IMG/VR virus record: IMGVR_UViG_3300021959_000518
Coordinates: 1-20,639 of that record
DNA: 20,639 nt
Source of the DNA: a virus
Direction: 5' to 3' (one strand)
Below are positions 1 through 7,663 of the stretch, piece by piece. The translations under genes were made by a program, and so were the position numbers. Under the pieces are notes generated by a model, which did not search any database, had not been told where the DNA came from, and was given only the letters and a program-made list of their open reading frames with translations. Every line of letters starts with the position of its first letter. Within the stretch, counting starts at the first letter, position 1.

Positions 1-764
1 GCTAAACCATCTACTGGAACATCTGTAGCACTTCCATAAGGGTCTGTTATTGGACTAACACCATCATTTAAGTCCCCAGAATCAAAAGCTAATCTAAAAC
101 CATTAGTGCCATATGAGCCAGTATATGCTTTAGGTATCCATACTCCGTTCTTTAGCTCTCCAAATTCATCTAAATATCCATCAGTATCACTATCGCCTAT
201 TGCTATGCCATCTAGAAAATTAACCTCTGCCATATAACCATCAAAAAAACTTGTAGGGGATGCTAAATATCTTGCTCCAACTGAATGACCTATATTTGCA
301 TTAATTTTATAATGACCAGATGTTGCTGATGGTGCTGTATTTGTTGTTAAACTTTGTAAAGTTCCATTTACATAAATTTTTACCCTATCTGATGAAGAAA
401 CTTCTGTTACATCTAAAATTACAACAATGTGATACCAAGCAGATGGGTCACGAAACAATGCTTCAGTTTGAACATCTGCCCTTACAGTACCACTATCTTC
501 AGCTTTAAAAATAAGAACATCATTATTAAAAAGAATGTTAGTCCAATTATTTGAAGCAGTACCTGCACCAAAAAGACCCTCAAGTATACTAATATTACTC
601 ATTTTAATCCAAGCACTCCAAGTCCAAGTACCCCTATCCCCTGCACTTGGTGTTCTAGTTAAATAAGCACTACTGCCATCATCAAATCGCAATGACTGAG
701 TAGCTACACCATTGTAAAAATCAGCACCACTATTGTACATCCATTGTGAAGAACCAAAAGGCAT
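1..764 (-). CDS. LamG/concanavalin A-like lectin domain tail protein (3' end outside window)
   Basis: The start ATG at 764 is preceded by AGGAGCG at a normal distance, and the frame stays open for 254 codons to the window edge, so the C-terminus is missing. The N-terminal part contains SLRFDDGSSAYLTRTP followed by TWTWSAWIKM, the opening strands of the LamG/concanavalin-like jelly-roll found in many marine phage tail proteins. Further on come WYHIVVILD, VKIYVNGTLQ and FFDGYMAEVNFLDG, which are the typical strands and the loop near the end of that fold. Such domains bind glycans, so a role in host-surface recognition at the tail tip is likely. It lies 8 bases after the tail-fibre gene, in the same leftward operon. 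Family assignment is firm; the exact tail part (fibre, spike or appendage) is not. Confidence 0.85.
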   Translation of the reverse strand, partial: MPFGSSQWMYNSGADFYNGVATQSLRFDDGSSAYLTRTPSAGDRGTWTWSAWIKMSNISILEGLFGAGTASNNWTNILFNNDVLIFKAEDSGTVRADVQTEALFRDPSAWYHIVVILDVTEVSSSDRVKIYVNGTLQSLTTNTAPSATSGHYKINANIGHSVGARYLASPTSFFDGYMAEVNFLDGIAIGDSDTDGYLDEFGELKNGVWIPKAYTGSYGTNGFRLAFDSGDLNDGVSPITDPYGSATDVPVDGL

Positions 765-772
765 TATCGCTC

Positions 773-2065
773 CTAACTAAAAGCTAATTGTGGTGTGCCT
801 AACAATATACGACCTGATGCGACCACTATATAAGGCACTACATCTGTGGCACTTGCTGTACTAGATAAAGTCAATCCTGCACCACCTGCTGTTTCATAAT
901 CTGTTCCTAAAGATACTGTTCTGCCACCAGTTGCATCTTGTATAAATGTTATAAATCCAGACTGACCTACTTGCTCTGTTGTTGGATTGTCAAGTGTTAC
1001 GTTTCCAGTTAATGTCAACACAAAGTTTTGATTAGCTCCAAAGTCTAGCGTAACATTACCAGTATTAGTTGTGTCTGTGTCTGTAGTTGCTAGTGCAGTA
1101 CCAGTTACTGATATGCCAGTTGAGGTAGTGTTTAGTTTTTGTGAACCATAATGAAAAAGTTGAGCTTCTCCAGTAGAACCATCTGCTAGAAAATATGTAG
1201 CCAAACCTCCTGAACCATCGTCTGATTGTATAAAGACATCGTGGTCATCTTTAGCATTTCGTATATATAAATGATTAGGGCTATTATTATCTATATATGA
1301 ATCAATTCCATTGTGATAAATCTGTAAGTCAGAATCTGCACCAAAGATAGCTTTGCCATCATCAGCAAATGTGGCGTTACCTGTTACGTCAATGCCTGTT
1401 GAGTTGGTGGCGAGTTTTGGTGAATTGTCGTAATAAAGTGTAACTGCACCATTTGCGATAGCATTAAAATATGTTTCGCCAGTTGATGTTGCTTGAAGCT
1501 CTAAGTTCTCTCCATAAATTTTAAGATTTCCTGTACCTCCATCACTAATAATACTTTCAGTACCAGTGTGATAAATCTGTAGGTCATCGCCAGTACCAAA
1601 ATTAAGCTTCACATTGTCAGCTAAATTTAGGTTTAGTAAAGAAAAAGCATCAACAACAGCAGCGGTTGCTCCTGCACCATCCATATATACTGCTTTGGTT
1701 TGTCCACTTGGTATAGTAACATTAGAGCCACTTCCTTGCGATATATTAATAGACTGATCACCAGTAGTGGCGTTTTCTATATATTGAAGTCTGGATACAG
1801 TATTTGGTGCGATTGTTAATGTTCTTGTCGCAGTAAGTGTCGCTGAAGATGTAACCTTAAAATACATCGCTCTAGCAGGGTCAGTTGCCCCATCTGCTAT
1901 TGTCGCAGTGTCGTCTGCATCACTTGTAAAGCAGTCTTCTGTACCATAGCTAAGTCCTTCGCCAATCAATTCTAGATTGGTGTTTGTTATTGTGCCCCAA
2001 GTTCCTGCTGCATCGCCAGTTCCTAGCTCATTTAACCTAAGATCATTAACATATGTGCTTGCCAT
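773..2065 (-). CDS. Tail fibre-like protein with two internal repeats
   Basis: This 430-residue protein has no signal peptide and is rich in Thr, Ser, Gly, Asn and Asp, as phage fibres are. The N-terminal part (about 1-140) starts MASTYVNDLRLNELGTGD and resembles N-termini of uncharacterised marine phage virion proteins. Residues 153-231 and 239-324 are two copies of a unit with the signature FG-x(3)-DLQIYHxG and the ending STGIxVTGxA, a motif recurring in cyanophage and pelagiphage fibres. The C-terminal part (about 336-430) contains LTLTGNVTLDNP, FITFIQDATGGRTVSLG and a DVVPYIVV strand, typical of a fibre end domain. It starts one base after the stop of the preceding gene, with AAGGAT as ribosome site. 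Receptor binding is inferred from composition and neighbours. Confidence 0.8.
   Translation of the reverse strand: MASTYVNDLRLNELGTGDAAGTWGTITNTNLELIGEGLSYGTEDCFTSDADDTATIADGATDPARAMYFKVTSSATLTATRTLTIAPNTVSRLQYIENATTGDQSINISQGSGSNVTIPSGQTKAVYMDGAGATAAVVDAFSLLNLNLADNVKLNFGTGDDLQIYHTGTESIISDGGTGNLKIYGENLELQATSTGETYFNAIANGAVTLYYDNSPKLATNSTGIDVTGNATFADDGKAIFGADSDLQIYHNGIDSYIDNNSPNHLYIRNAKDDHDVFIQSDDGSGGLATYFLADGSTGEAQLFHYGSQKLNTTSTGISVTGTALATTDTDTTNTGNVTLDFGANQNFVLTLTGNVTLDNPTTEQVGQSGFITFIQDATGGRTVSLGTDYETAGGAGLTLSSTASATDVVPYIVVASGRILLGTPQLAFS
1094..1609 (-). repeat. Two tandem ~80-residue repeats inside the tail fibre gene
   Basis: Positions 1373-1609 and 1094-1351 encode two related units (residues 153-231 and 239-324). 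Both contain DLQIYHxG near the start and KL-x-T-x-STGI-x-VTG at the end. Part of the similarity is still visible in the DNA: tgataaatctgta occurs on the plus strand near 1315 and near 1570. Fibres often change length by gain or loss of such units. Confidence 0.7.
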
Positions 2066-2066
2066 T

Positions 2067-2498
2067 TTAGTCTATCCTTACTATTGCTGTAGTCCCTGCT
2101 GCTGGAAAAACAATTCTGAATGTACCACTTGAAACTGTAAAATCGCCACCAAAGTTCAAGACTGCTATTGCTTTATCAGCGTTAGTAGAATTGTAGATTA
2201 ATGCTCCTGCAGCAGTAAAACTTGCACTTGTCCACTCTGGATCATCAGCATCAAAGTATGCAGTTCCACCTGAAGCTGATGCATTTGCAGTTGCTACAGT
2301 TTGAGTTGTCAATGTAACACCACCTGCAGTGTATCCAGTTCCACTCACCTCGTTAGTTGCACTATATGCAGTTGTGGTCGCATCTATTGTTGCAGAACTT
2401 GTGTAAAGAGCTATCTTTATAGTGTCTGACGCTAGATTGTGACCTTCCTGCAATATTTCTGACTTAAAAGAAGTCGCCATTGCTTGTGTTATAGCCAT
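2067..2498 (-). CDS. Virion structural protein (marine phage family, role unknown)
   Basis: The 143-residue product opens MAITQAMATSFKSEILQEGH and continues with IKIALYTSSATIDATTTAYS and GTGYTAGG. I recognise this pattern from uncharacterised virion proteins of marine and other tailed phages that sit between head-tail connector and fibre genes. The protein is rich in Ala, Thr and Gly, with alternating hydrophobic strands, and so is probably all-beta. A strong GGAGG lies upstream of the ATG, inside the 3' end of the preceding gene. The last codons (TAAaATG) leave one base before the fibre start, which suggests coupled translation. It could be a small tail or fibre-attachment component. Coding status is certain; function is not. 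Confidence 0.75.
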   Translation of the reverse strand: MAITQAMATSFKSEILQEGHNLASDTIKIALYTSSATIDATTTAYSATNEVSGTGYTAGGVTLTTQTVATANASASGGTAYFDADDPEWTSASFTAAGALIYNSTNADKAIAVLNFGGDFTVSSGTFRIVFPAAGTTAIVRID

Positions 2499-2501
2499 TT
2501 G

Positions 2502-3128
2502 TTAAATACCTCCTTCGTATTCTGCTGTATAATTACGTTGCATTTCTTGTTGAAACAAGGCTATTGCTTCATCAAATTGTGCTTTATACAAGTTTACACT
2601 ATCGGGTGCCTTTAGAAAAGAGGAACTTTCATATAGGCAAGCTGACAATAAAACTTGCTCTGCATTGTCTCCTATCCAATTATTAGCGTTGGATGTTGAC
2701 AATCCTGTTTCTAGACCCACAAAATCTACCTCATATGCAAGTGTTGCTGAAGGTACTGGGCCCAGTAAAATTGTAACGCCAGTTGTGTCTGCATCTTTTG
2801 TGGCGTACATAAAAGGTGTACCTTGTGTAGATGCATTTGGCACATAATCTCTAAGATATGAATCTATTCTATGGTTTAAGTATATTACGTCACTATCTGC
2901 TTTAGTTACAGAGACTTGCCTAATCATTCTAGCGTTGGCGACTGCATACTCTGCAGTACCTATTACAAGGTTACCAGATTGCTTTTGTCTATAACAAGGC
3001 AAGCTAGGCAATCTACTAAATATCATAGATTCAGCTTGCGTTATAATATCAGGAATGGAATTTTGAAATTCTGTACTGTCGTCTTCCATAAAGTTTTGTA
3101 TGTTTGATACTAAGCTTGTGTAATTCAT
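2502..3128 (-). CDS. Head-tail adaptor-like protein (SU10-type adaptor family)
   Basis: This 208-residue protein begins MNYTSLVSNIQNFMEDDSTE and continues IPDIITQAESMIFSRLPSL, an alpha-helical opening typical of phage adaptor (connector ring) proteins such as those of the SU10-like group. The middle (about 50-140) is beta-rich (GTAEYAVANARMIRQVSV, TILLGPVPS). The C-terminal helices (about 155-200) contain the NAEQVLLSACLYESSSFL and YKAQFDEAIALFQQEM segments seen in the same family. Such proteins form the ring below the portal and pass DNA to the tail. Its ATG directly abuts the stop codon of the upstream gene (TAAATG). A second adaptor-like gene lies at 3956-4630. Family similarity is from memory of sequence pattern, so moderately sure. 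Confidence 0.65.
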   Translation of the reverse strand: MNYTSLVSNIQNFMEDDSTEFQNSIPDIITQAESMIFSRLPSLPCYRQKQSGNLVIGTAEYAVANARMIRQVSVTKADSDVIYLNHRIDSYLRDYVPNASTQGTPFMYATKDADTTGVTILLGPVPSATLAYEVDFVGLETGLSTSNANNWIGDNAEQVLLSACLYESSSFLKAPDSVNLYKAQFDEAIALFQQEMQRNYTAEYEGGI

Positions 3129-3956
3129 TTATTCACCCCATGATCCTTCGCTCCAAGCATTTTCACCCCATCCTTCGTTTACTGATAAAGTAAATGTGCC
3201 TATAGCTCCTGTTCCAGCCAATCCAGTTTCGATAGCTTCAGATACACCAACTTCTTCACCTATATTGCCAGTCGCACCTAAACCACTTAATCCAGTGACT
3301 TGTAATTGTACATTACCATTGCCAGTCTCGTTAGTAAATCCAACTGATCCAGTTCCAGCAACTCCAACTTCATTTATTTCTGATACTGGTGTTTCAGTTC
3401 CTATAGCACCAGTTCCAGCAACTCCACTTTCAGTAATCTCAGATTCTGGTATAGACGTTCCAATTGCTCCTACCCCAGCTTCTCCACTTGGGTTTTTCTC
3501 TAGCTCGAATGCTTCAGTGCCAGTTGCACCAGTTCCATTCACACCAGTTACTGATACATCAAGAGTGATAAATAATGTTGCATTTCCTATATTTCCATTA
3601 CCTGACACACCAGATACTGTTTTAGTTGCATTAATTATTAAGCCTAAATAACCAATTGCACCTTGACCTTTTATCCCAACGCCAGTTTGTGAACGCTCAA
3701 CCCTAGATGCAAATATGTTTTGTGAATAACCAAAATATATATCTACATTTTCAGGATCATTGTCTGGTCTTGGTTGGAATAATGCAGTAGCATCTACAAC
3801 ATTTTTGGCTGGCGTTAATTGTGGGTGCTTCGGTTCCCATTCGCTAGGTTCAACTCGCAAACCATCCCAAGTCGTCTTAAGATCAGTGTATTTAATCTTA
3901 AAACCACTTCTATCGCTTATAGCTACAGATTTTTTACCACTAGCTAATTTTGCCAT
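3129..3956 (-). CDS. Glycine-repeat virion protein with tryptophan-rich tail
   Basis: The 275-residue protein has three parts. Residues 1-70 form a compact domain (AISDRSGFKIKYTDLKTTW, then EWEPKHPQLTP and ALFQPRPD) that I recognise as recurring at the start of virion proteins in many tailed phages. Residues 91-254 hold eight imperfect copies of GxxGxGxxG, as in GVAGTGAIG, spaced 20-24 residues apart. The last residues contain GWGENAWSEGSWGE, a W-G motif also common in marine phage tail proteins. Its start overlaps the stop of the preceding adaptor-like gene by one base (TAATG), and its own stop abuts the next start. The repeats suggest an elongated beta structure or fibre. Exact role unknown. 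Confidence 0.7.
   Translation of the reverse strand: MAKLASGKKSVAISDRSGFKIKYTDLKTTWDGLRVEPSEWEPKHPQLTPAKNVVDATALFQPRPDNDPENVDIYFGYSQNIFASRVERSQTGVGIKGQGAIGYLGLIINATKTVSGVSGNGNIGNATLFITLDVSVTGVNGTGATGTEAFELEKNPSGEAGVGAIGTSIPESEITESGVAGTGAIGTETPVSEINEVGVAGTGSVGFTNETGNGNVQLQVTGLSGLGATGNIGEEVGVSEAIETGLAGTGAIGTFTLSVNEGWGENAWSEGSWGE
3195..3686 (-). repeat. Eight GxxGxGxxG protein repeats
   Basis: Within the 275-residue protein, glycine repeats begin at residues 92, 116, 138, 158, 178, 198, 222 and 245. The central ones are exactly 20 residues apart, and GVAGTGAIGT and close variants recur. The intervening segments alternate polar and hydrophobic residues. Confidence 0.75.
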
Positions 3957-4630
3957 TATGTCATATTCAACGCAGTTGGCTGAACCCTCAAGCTAACTCC
4001 ATCATTGTCACTTGATGCCGCAAAGTTAAAAGACCTTTCATACATCTCATTTAGTAACTGAAATTTCTCTGGTGCATATTTCATAGCTAGTTTAGAAGCT
4101 AACCCAGCACATATTGTGTCGTTCCATCTATAAGGTATGTCTGCATCTTGGTTAGATAATGTTACATCTTCTAATTGGTTCATAGCCCAATAAACTAAAG
4201 AATATGTAGATGTATTAGGTACTGACCAAAAGTAAATGACTGGCGTGTATTGTCTATCTATCATATACTGACTAGGTTTTCCTGCAGTATCTTTGTTAGG
4301 CAACTGATTGTATTCTTGTATTGTAACTCTATTGATAATTTGATCTGTATTACTTGAGCTATCTCTAATTACTGCATCTAATATGTCTATAGTTCCTACA
4401 GGAAGTGTATAGCTTGTAGTTCCATTAACTAATGGCAATGTGTTTTGTGAGACAGTCCAATAATTAATACCTCTGTTAGCAAACTCAGAAAACAATAAAT
4501 TCATGCTTCTACGAGCAGATATAGCTTGATCTCCAGTTCGAGTCTGAATATCTAATCCACATCTCTCATAAGCCTCAGTAATTATTTCTTCTACGTTAGG
4601 TCTAAATGAAACTGTTCCAGAGGTCGCCAT
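3956..4630 (-). CDS. Head-tail adaptor / tail accessory protein (P22 gp4- or T7 gp11-like)
   Basis: The 224-residue protein carries, at residues 13-55, VEEIITEAYERCGLDIQTRT followed by ARRSMNLLFSEFANRGINYW. This is the helical signature of the adaptor proteins that dock under the portal in short-tailed phages (P22 gp4-like, T7 gp11-like). A beta insert follows (LPLVNGTTSYTLPVGTIDIL), then GKPSQYMIDRQ, and a C-terminal helical part includes the RWNDTICAGLASKLAMKYAP segment typical of this group. The ATG at 4630 is preceded by GGAGC, two bases after the previous stop. Together with the 208-residue relative it would build the connector; which of them contacts the portal cannot be told here. Confidence 0.75.
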   Translation of the reverse strand: MATSGTVSFRPNVEEIITEAYERCGLDIQTRTGDQAISARRSMNLLFSEFANRGINYWTVSQNTLPLVNGTTSYTLPVGTIDILDAVIRDSSSNTDQIINRVTIQEYNQLPNKDTAGKPSQYMIDRQYTPVIYFWSVPNTSTYSLVYWAMNQLEDVTLSNQDADIPYRWNDTICAGLASKLAMKYAPEKFQLLNEMYERSFNFAASSDNDGVSLRVQPTALNMT

Positions 4631-4632
4631 AT

Positions 4633-5430
4633 TTAAGCTCCATCATTTTGTATATATATAATTTCTAGACCTGCTGAAATATCAAAACTTACACTACCAG
4701 AGGAGGATAATGCCCTTACTTCAATATCTGATTTTTCTTCAATCTTTATAGGAATTGAAAATGTTTCTTCAACGTGCATACCTGTTGTTAAAGATTTAAC
4801 ATCTTTCGATTGAAAAACTTCTCCATAAGGTCTTACTGCTAATACTAATTTACAGACTGCAGGAGTATTAGAAGTAGTTCCATTAGATACATCATATTGA
4901 ATAAGGTAAGCAGTATATCCTGCAGGAACTGTCCAAAGAGCCATCAGACTTTGATTTTCTCCTGTTACTCCATTTATAGAAGCATAAACATTAGCAGGAA
5001 CACCTGTTGTAACTGTGCCTGTGCCTGCATATATAACACCTGCATTTGAACCACCACTTCCTGCAGACCTCACAATCATTCTATTTATTCTTAAATATTC
5101 TTTAGTGGTGTTTACTGCAGTCTGACCATTTAAAGTAATTGTTTCATTTATCTCATTATAGTCAGCATCTAAACCAAATAACTCAACTATCCTTGCACCT
5201 GTTCCTGCTGAAGTATCTGCTGTAGATGAGCTTGAAACTTTTAATACTGTAGTTGCAGTTAGATAGCTATAAAGCCCACCTTCTGCCCATATTGTTTCTA
5301 AACTATTACCAACAGTTGTATTGTTACCAAACTTAAAAATAGATTTATGAAATGAAATTTGATTACGAGCTACTTGAAGATAAAATGGCTCAGTAGTGCC
5401 CACCCTACTAATTGAAGATACTTGAGCCAT
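4633..5430 (-). CDS. Virion structural protein (conserved in marine phages)
   Basis: The 265-residue product starts MAQVSSISRVGTTEPFYLQV and contains VLKVSSSSTADTSAGTGAR, LNGQTAVNTT and YAGTGTV, a pattern I recognise from uncharacterised structural proteins of marine podo- and siphoviruses. The protein is predicted beta-rich throughout, with no signal peptide and no membrane segment. The C-terminal part (VEETFSIPIKIEEKSDIEVR followed by SGSVSFDISAGLEIIYI) resembles a jelly-roll-like end. A clear GGAGA ribosome site precedes the ATG. It lies between the small post-capsid proteins and the adaptor-like gene, so a head-completion, tail or appendage role is possible; the sequence does not decide. 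Confidence 0.75.
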   Translation of the reverse strand: MAQVSSISRVGTTEPFYLQVARNQISFHKSIFKFGNNTTVGNSLETIWAEGGLYSYLTATTVLKVSSSSTADTSAGTGARIVELFGLDADYNEINETITLNGQTAVNTTKEYLRINRMIVRSAGSGGSNAGVIYAGTGTVTTGVPANVYASINGVTGENQSLMALWTVPAGYTAYLIQYDVSNGTTSNTPAVCKLVLAVRPYGEVFQSKDVKSLTTGMHVEETFSIPIKIEEKSDIEVRALSSSGSVSFDISAGLEIIYIQNDGA

Positions 5431-5441
5431 ATTTATTCTCC

Positions 5442-5855
5442 TTAATACTCTTTAGCTACCCTTAAGATTACTTGGTAGGCATCACCCGCAGCAGCAGACC
5501 CAGTTGTAGTGAACTTAATATCACCAGTTGGGCTTGTGCCATATGATGAGCTTGAAGGTAGTCCTCCAAACTTTTCAAAGTTGTGATAGCCTTGTTGACT
5601 TTCTGCTAGGTGCATGACAATAACATCTGTGGTAGCGTCTGCTAACACTTCTACTGTCAATCCCTCAACAATCCACCAACACTCAAGTATTCTTACGCCT
5701 GTGCATGTTTCGCCATTGGCGTTCTTAACCAAAGACGATACATCAATCTTCGTAACTGCACTTTCATTGCCAGTATCGACATACTGATATTGAAAAGCGA
5801 ACACAGCCTCACGAGGGTTATCAGCTATCGTAGTTGTTGTTACGATATCAGCCAT
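5442..5855 (-). CDS. Conserved phage structural-module protein, unknown role
   Basis: The 137-residue protein (start MADIVTTTTIADNPREAVFA) has a strong GGGGG-type ribosome site. Features visible are FAFQYQYVDTGNES, a WWIVEG segment near the middle, SQQGYHNFEKFGGLPSS, and a C-terminal strand YQVILRVAKEY. It looks like a single beta-sandwich domain. It is encoded between the capsid genes and the adaptors, with 11 bases to the next gene. I recall similar short proteins from marine phage virion modules but no assigned function. A minor capsid or head-completion protein is possible. Confidence 0.65.
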   Translation of the reverse strand: MADIVTTTTIADNPREAVFAFQYQYVDTGNESAVTKIDVSSLVKNANGETCTGVRILECWWIVEGLTVEVLADATTDVIVMHLAESQQGYHNFEKFGGLPSSSSYGTSPTGDIKFTTTGSAAAGDAYQVILRVAKEY

Positions 5856-5868
5856 TGTTACCCCCTAA

Positions 5869-6078
5869 TTAGCTTAATGCGGCGCCTACTGCAGTTACCC
5901 AAGCAGAACCTGTGTTAATTACTAAACAATATTCATCATTACCAGCACCATTGTCACTAATAATGTAAACTGTTCCTTCAGCAGTATTGGCTGCGGTAGG
6001 TAAATCAGCAGTTGCTACTACTGGATATTCAAATGCGTTATTGGACTTTACTGGTCCTGTAAAAGTTGATCGAGCCAT
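5869..6078 (-). CDS. Small conserved structural-module protein
   Basis: The 69-residue product opens MARSTFTGPVKSNNAFEYPV and then reads VATADLPTAANTAEGTVYII, with a short beta end (CLVINTGSAWVTA). The form (a STFTGPVKS start followed by a hairpin domain) occurs in small proteins or fibre modules of marine phages. GGAGA precedes the ATG. This is the first gene after the capsid terminator, so it is probably expressed at a lower level than the capsid gene. Function unknown; a small fibre-like or decoration protein is possible. Confidence 0.65.
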   Translation of the reverse strand: MARSTFTGPVKSNNAFEYPVVATADLPTAANTAEGTVYIISDNGAGNDEYCLVINTGSAWVTAVGAALS

Positions 6079-6130
6079 GTATTTCTCCTTGTCGTGGCTA
6101 GTGTCTGCTTACGCAGTCAAGGTTAATAGT

Positions 6131-6157
6131 AAAAGGAGAGGAGACTAGCCCCTCTCC
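6131..6157 (-). terminator. Intrinsic terminator after the major capsid gene
   Basis: Read on the minus strand just after the capsid stop codon, the sequence forms a perfect 7-bp stem, GGAGAGG paired with CCTCTCC, around a 9-base loop, followed at once by TTTT. It sits in the 92-base gap between the capsid gene and the next minus gene, as expected for a partial terminator that sets capsid mRNA above downstream mRNA. Confidence 0.75.
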
Positions 6158-6170
6158 AAGTGCGAGGTTC

Positions 6171-7073
6171 TTATGCTGCACCTTCTGTACCAAAAACACC
6201 ACGCCAGTCAGTGAAACCAAAAGAATATCTTTCTCTCACTTTATAACGAATGTTTCCAGTTTCAAAGTCGCCTTCCATGCCCTTTTTCATTGGGCTTCTT
6301 TGGAACATCTTAAGTCCATCAGGAACATCAGTCTTAACAAAGAATGCATCACTGTCTGTTAATCTTCTCATCACATGATAGCCTTGTGGTAAGTATCCAC
6401 CAGACTTGATAGCGTTGAGATCGTTATCAGCAGTTCCTGTCCTTAATTGGCTCTCAAGTAATCTTTCAGCTACGAAAGTATAAGCAGTTGGAATAATAAG
6501 CATTGTGCCTTGTGCAGCAATTCTTAATCCTCTGTCATCCTTCATATCTGCAATGTTTATCAAGATACTCTCTAAAGATGTCTCTGATAAATCAGCCGCA
6601 GTAGCTAAAGTGTTACTTTGGTTACCGTTTTGAGTTGGGTGCGATATGCTCAATAATGAAACGCCATCGCCACCATTTGTTGAAGTTGCGTTATTTAAAA
6701 CATTTGCTGCTTTGATTTCTTTAGTAGAAGCCATAGACCTAGCTAATGCTTTTGTATAACGAGATGCGATTGACCCATAAAGACCATCTTCTTCAGCTTC
6801 TTCAGTAACTGAGAAAGCTAAAGCAATAGTTTCATGCTGATATCTAGCAGTCCACTGTTGAGATGCACTATCGTAACTTACGCTTGCACCTTCGTCTTTA
6901 GTTGGAGCCGCTCCAAAACCTGTCAACAATACATCTTCTTCAAAAGCTTTTTGAGATGTGTTGCTTTCAAATACTGCAGCATACTCTGGTGGGTAACTGT
7001 CATATTCTAAGCCGAACAAGGTATTTAAACCAGGCTCAAGCATTTTTGCAAATTGTGCTCTATTCATTGCCAT
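6171..7073 (-). CDS. Major capsid protein (HK97-fold, Mu gpT-like)
   Basis: The 300-residue protein starts MAMNRAQFAKMLEPGLNTLF, close in form to the N-terminus of Mu gpT-like major head subunits. It continues with YDSYPPEYAAVFE, the SVTEEAEEDGLYGS segment, ARSMASTKEIKAANVLNNA (spine-helix-like) and AISHPTQ-like LSISHPTQNG. The C-terminal RERYSFGFTDWRGVFGTEGA is typical of the capsid P-domain end. It self-assembles into the icosahedral shell around the scaffold. Length is normal for an HK97-fold subunit without a long N-terminal delta domain, consistent with a separate scaffold gene upstream. GGGAGA precedes the first ATG; a second ATG two codons later could also be used. The gene is followed by an intrinsic terminator. 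Confidence 0.9.
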   Translation of the reverse strand: MAMNRAQFAKMLEPGLNTLFGLEYDSYPPEYAAVFESNTSQKAFEEDVLLTGFGAAPTKDEGASVSYDSASQQWTARYQHETIALAFSVTEEAEEDGLYGSIASRYTKALARSMASTKEIKAANVLNNATSTNGGDGVSLLSISHPTQNGNQSNTLATAADLSETSLESILINIADMKDDRGLRIAAQGTMLIIPTAYTFVAERLLESQLRTGTADNDLNAIKSGGYLPQGYHVMRRLTDSDAFFVKTDVPDGLKMFQRSPMKKGMEGDFETGNIRYKVRERYSFGFTDWRGVFGTEGAA

Positions 7074-7087
7074 TGTTTAAATCTCCC

Positions 7088-7642
7088 TTATATTCCAGCA
7101 CTATCTTTGAGCAAGTGCTCATTGATAAGAACTTCCATTATTGCATTTGCACCAAAGGCGTTGTCTGGAGCATCATACAGAGCTATGATCTTAGTGGTTG
7201 CAGTACCTGCCGCCATAGTCCCTGATATTTCAAATCCAGATTGTCCTGTAGTTGCAGAACCAGCACCAGCAACAACATCAGCACAATTACCAATGTTTGT
7301 CTGAGCAGTAGTTCCTGCAGATTGAGCTTTAAACACAGTATAAGGATCATCATAAACATAAGCTTTAATATCTGTAGCTACAGTTCCTGACGGCCAGTAC
7401 TGTGAGTAAACATATGAGCCATCTGAAGCAGTGTATGATACTCCTGCGAAAACGCCTATATTATTTACTTCTGTGGCAGTGTGAGGTGTTATTACACCAT
7501 CTGCAGTGATTATGCAGAGATCACCAGTAAAGATGTTCTCAGCTAAACCTGAAGTAATTGTATATACATTTGCACGAGAATAACCATTACCACTAAGATG
7601 ACGAACGGGTACAAACCCAAAAGCAGCATCAACATTTGCCAT
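7088..7642 (-). CDS. Putative capsid decoration/head protein
   Basis: This 184-residue protein begins MANVDAAFGFVPVRHLSGNG, an opening I recognise from proteins encoded directly before the major capsid gene in many marine phages. The body is beta-rich (VYTITSGLAENIFTGDLCII, NIGVFAGVSYTASDG, DDPYTVFKAQS), in the style of small head-decoration domains. The C-terminal part contains KIIALYDAPDNAFGANAIME followed by VLINEHLL. The position between scaffold and capsid genes supports a head role. GGAGA precedes the ATG. Decoration or cement function is inferred from position and fold appearance, not from a diagnostic motif. Confidence 0.7.
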   Translation of the reverse strand: MANVDAAFGFVPVRHLSGNGYSRANVYTITSGLAENIFTGDLCIITADGVITPHTATEVNNIGVFAGVSYTASDGSYVYSQYWPSGTVATDIKAYVYDDPYTVFKAQSAGTTAQTNIGNCADVVAGAGSATTGQSGFEISGTMAAGTATTKIIALYDAPDNAFGANAIMEVLINEHLLKDSAGI

Positions 7643-7663
7643 TTTTTATCTCCTAGTTAATAG

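Noticed and set aside
320-508. Plus-strand ORF of 62 residues
   Set aside because: Lies opposite the LamG gene with biased Leu content and no ribosome site.
3196-3651. Plus-strand ORF of 151 residues, rich in Pro and Ala with PVPATP repeats
   Set aside because: It is the antisense of the glycine-repeat protein; the repeat makes the opposite strand free of stops. It lacks a ribosome site and promoter.
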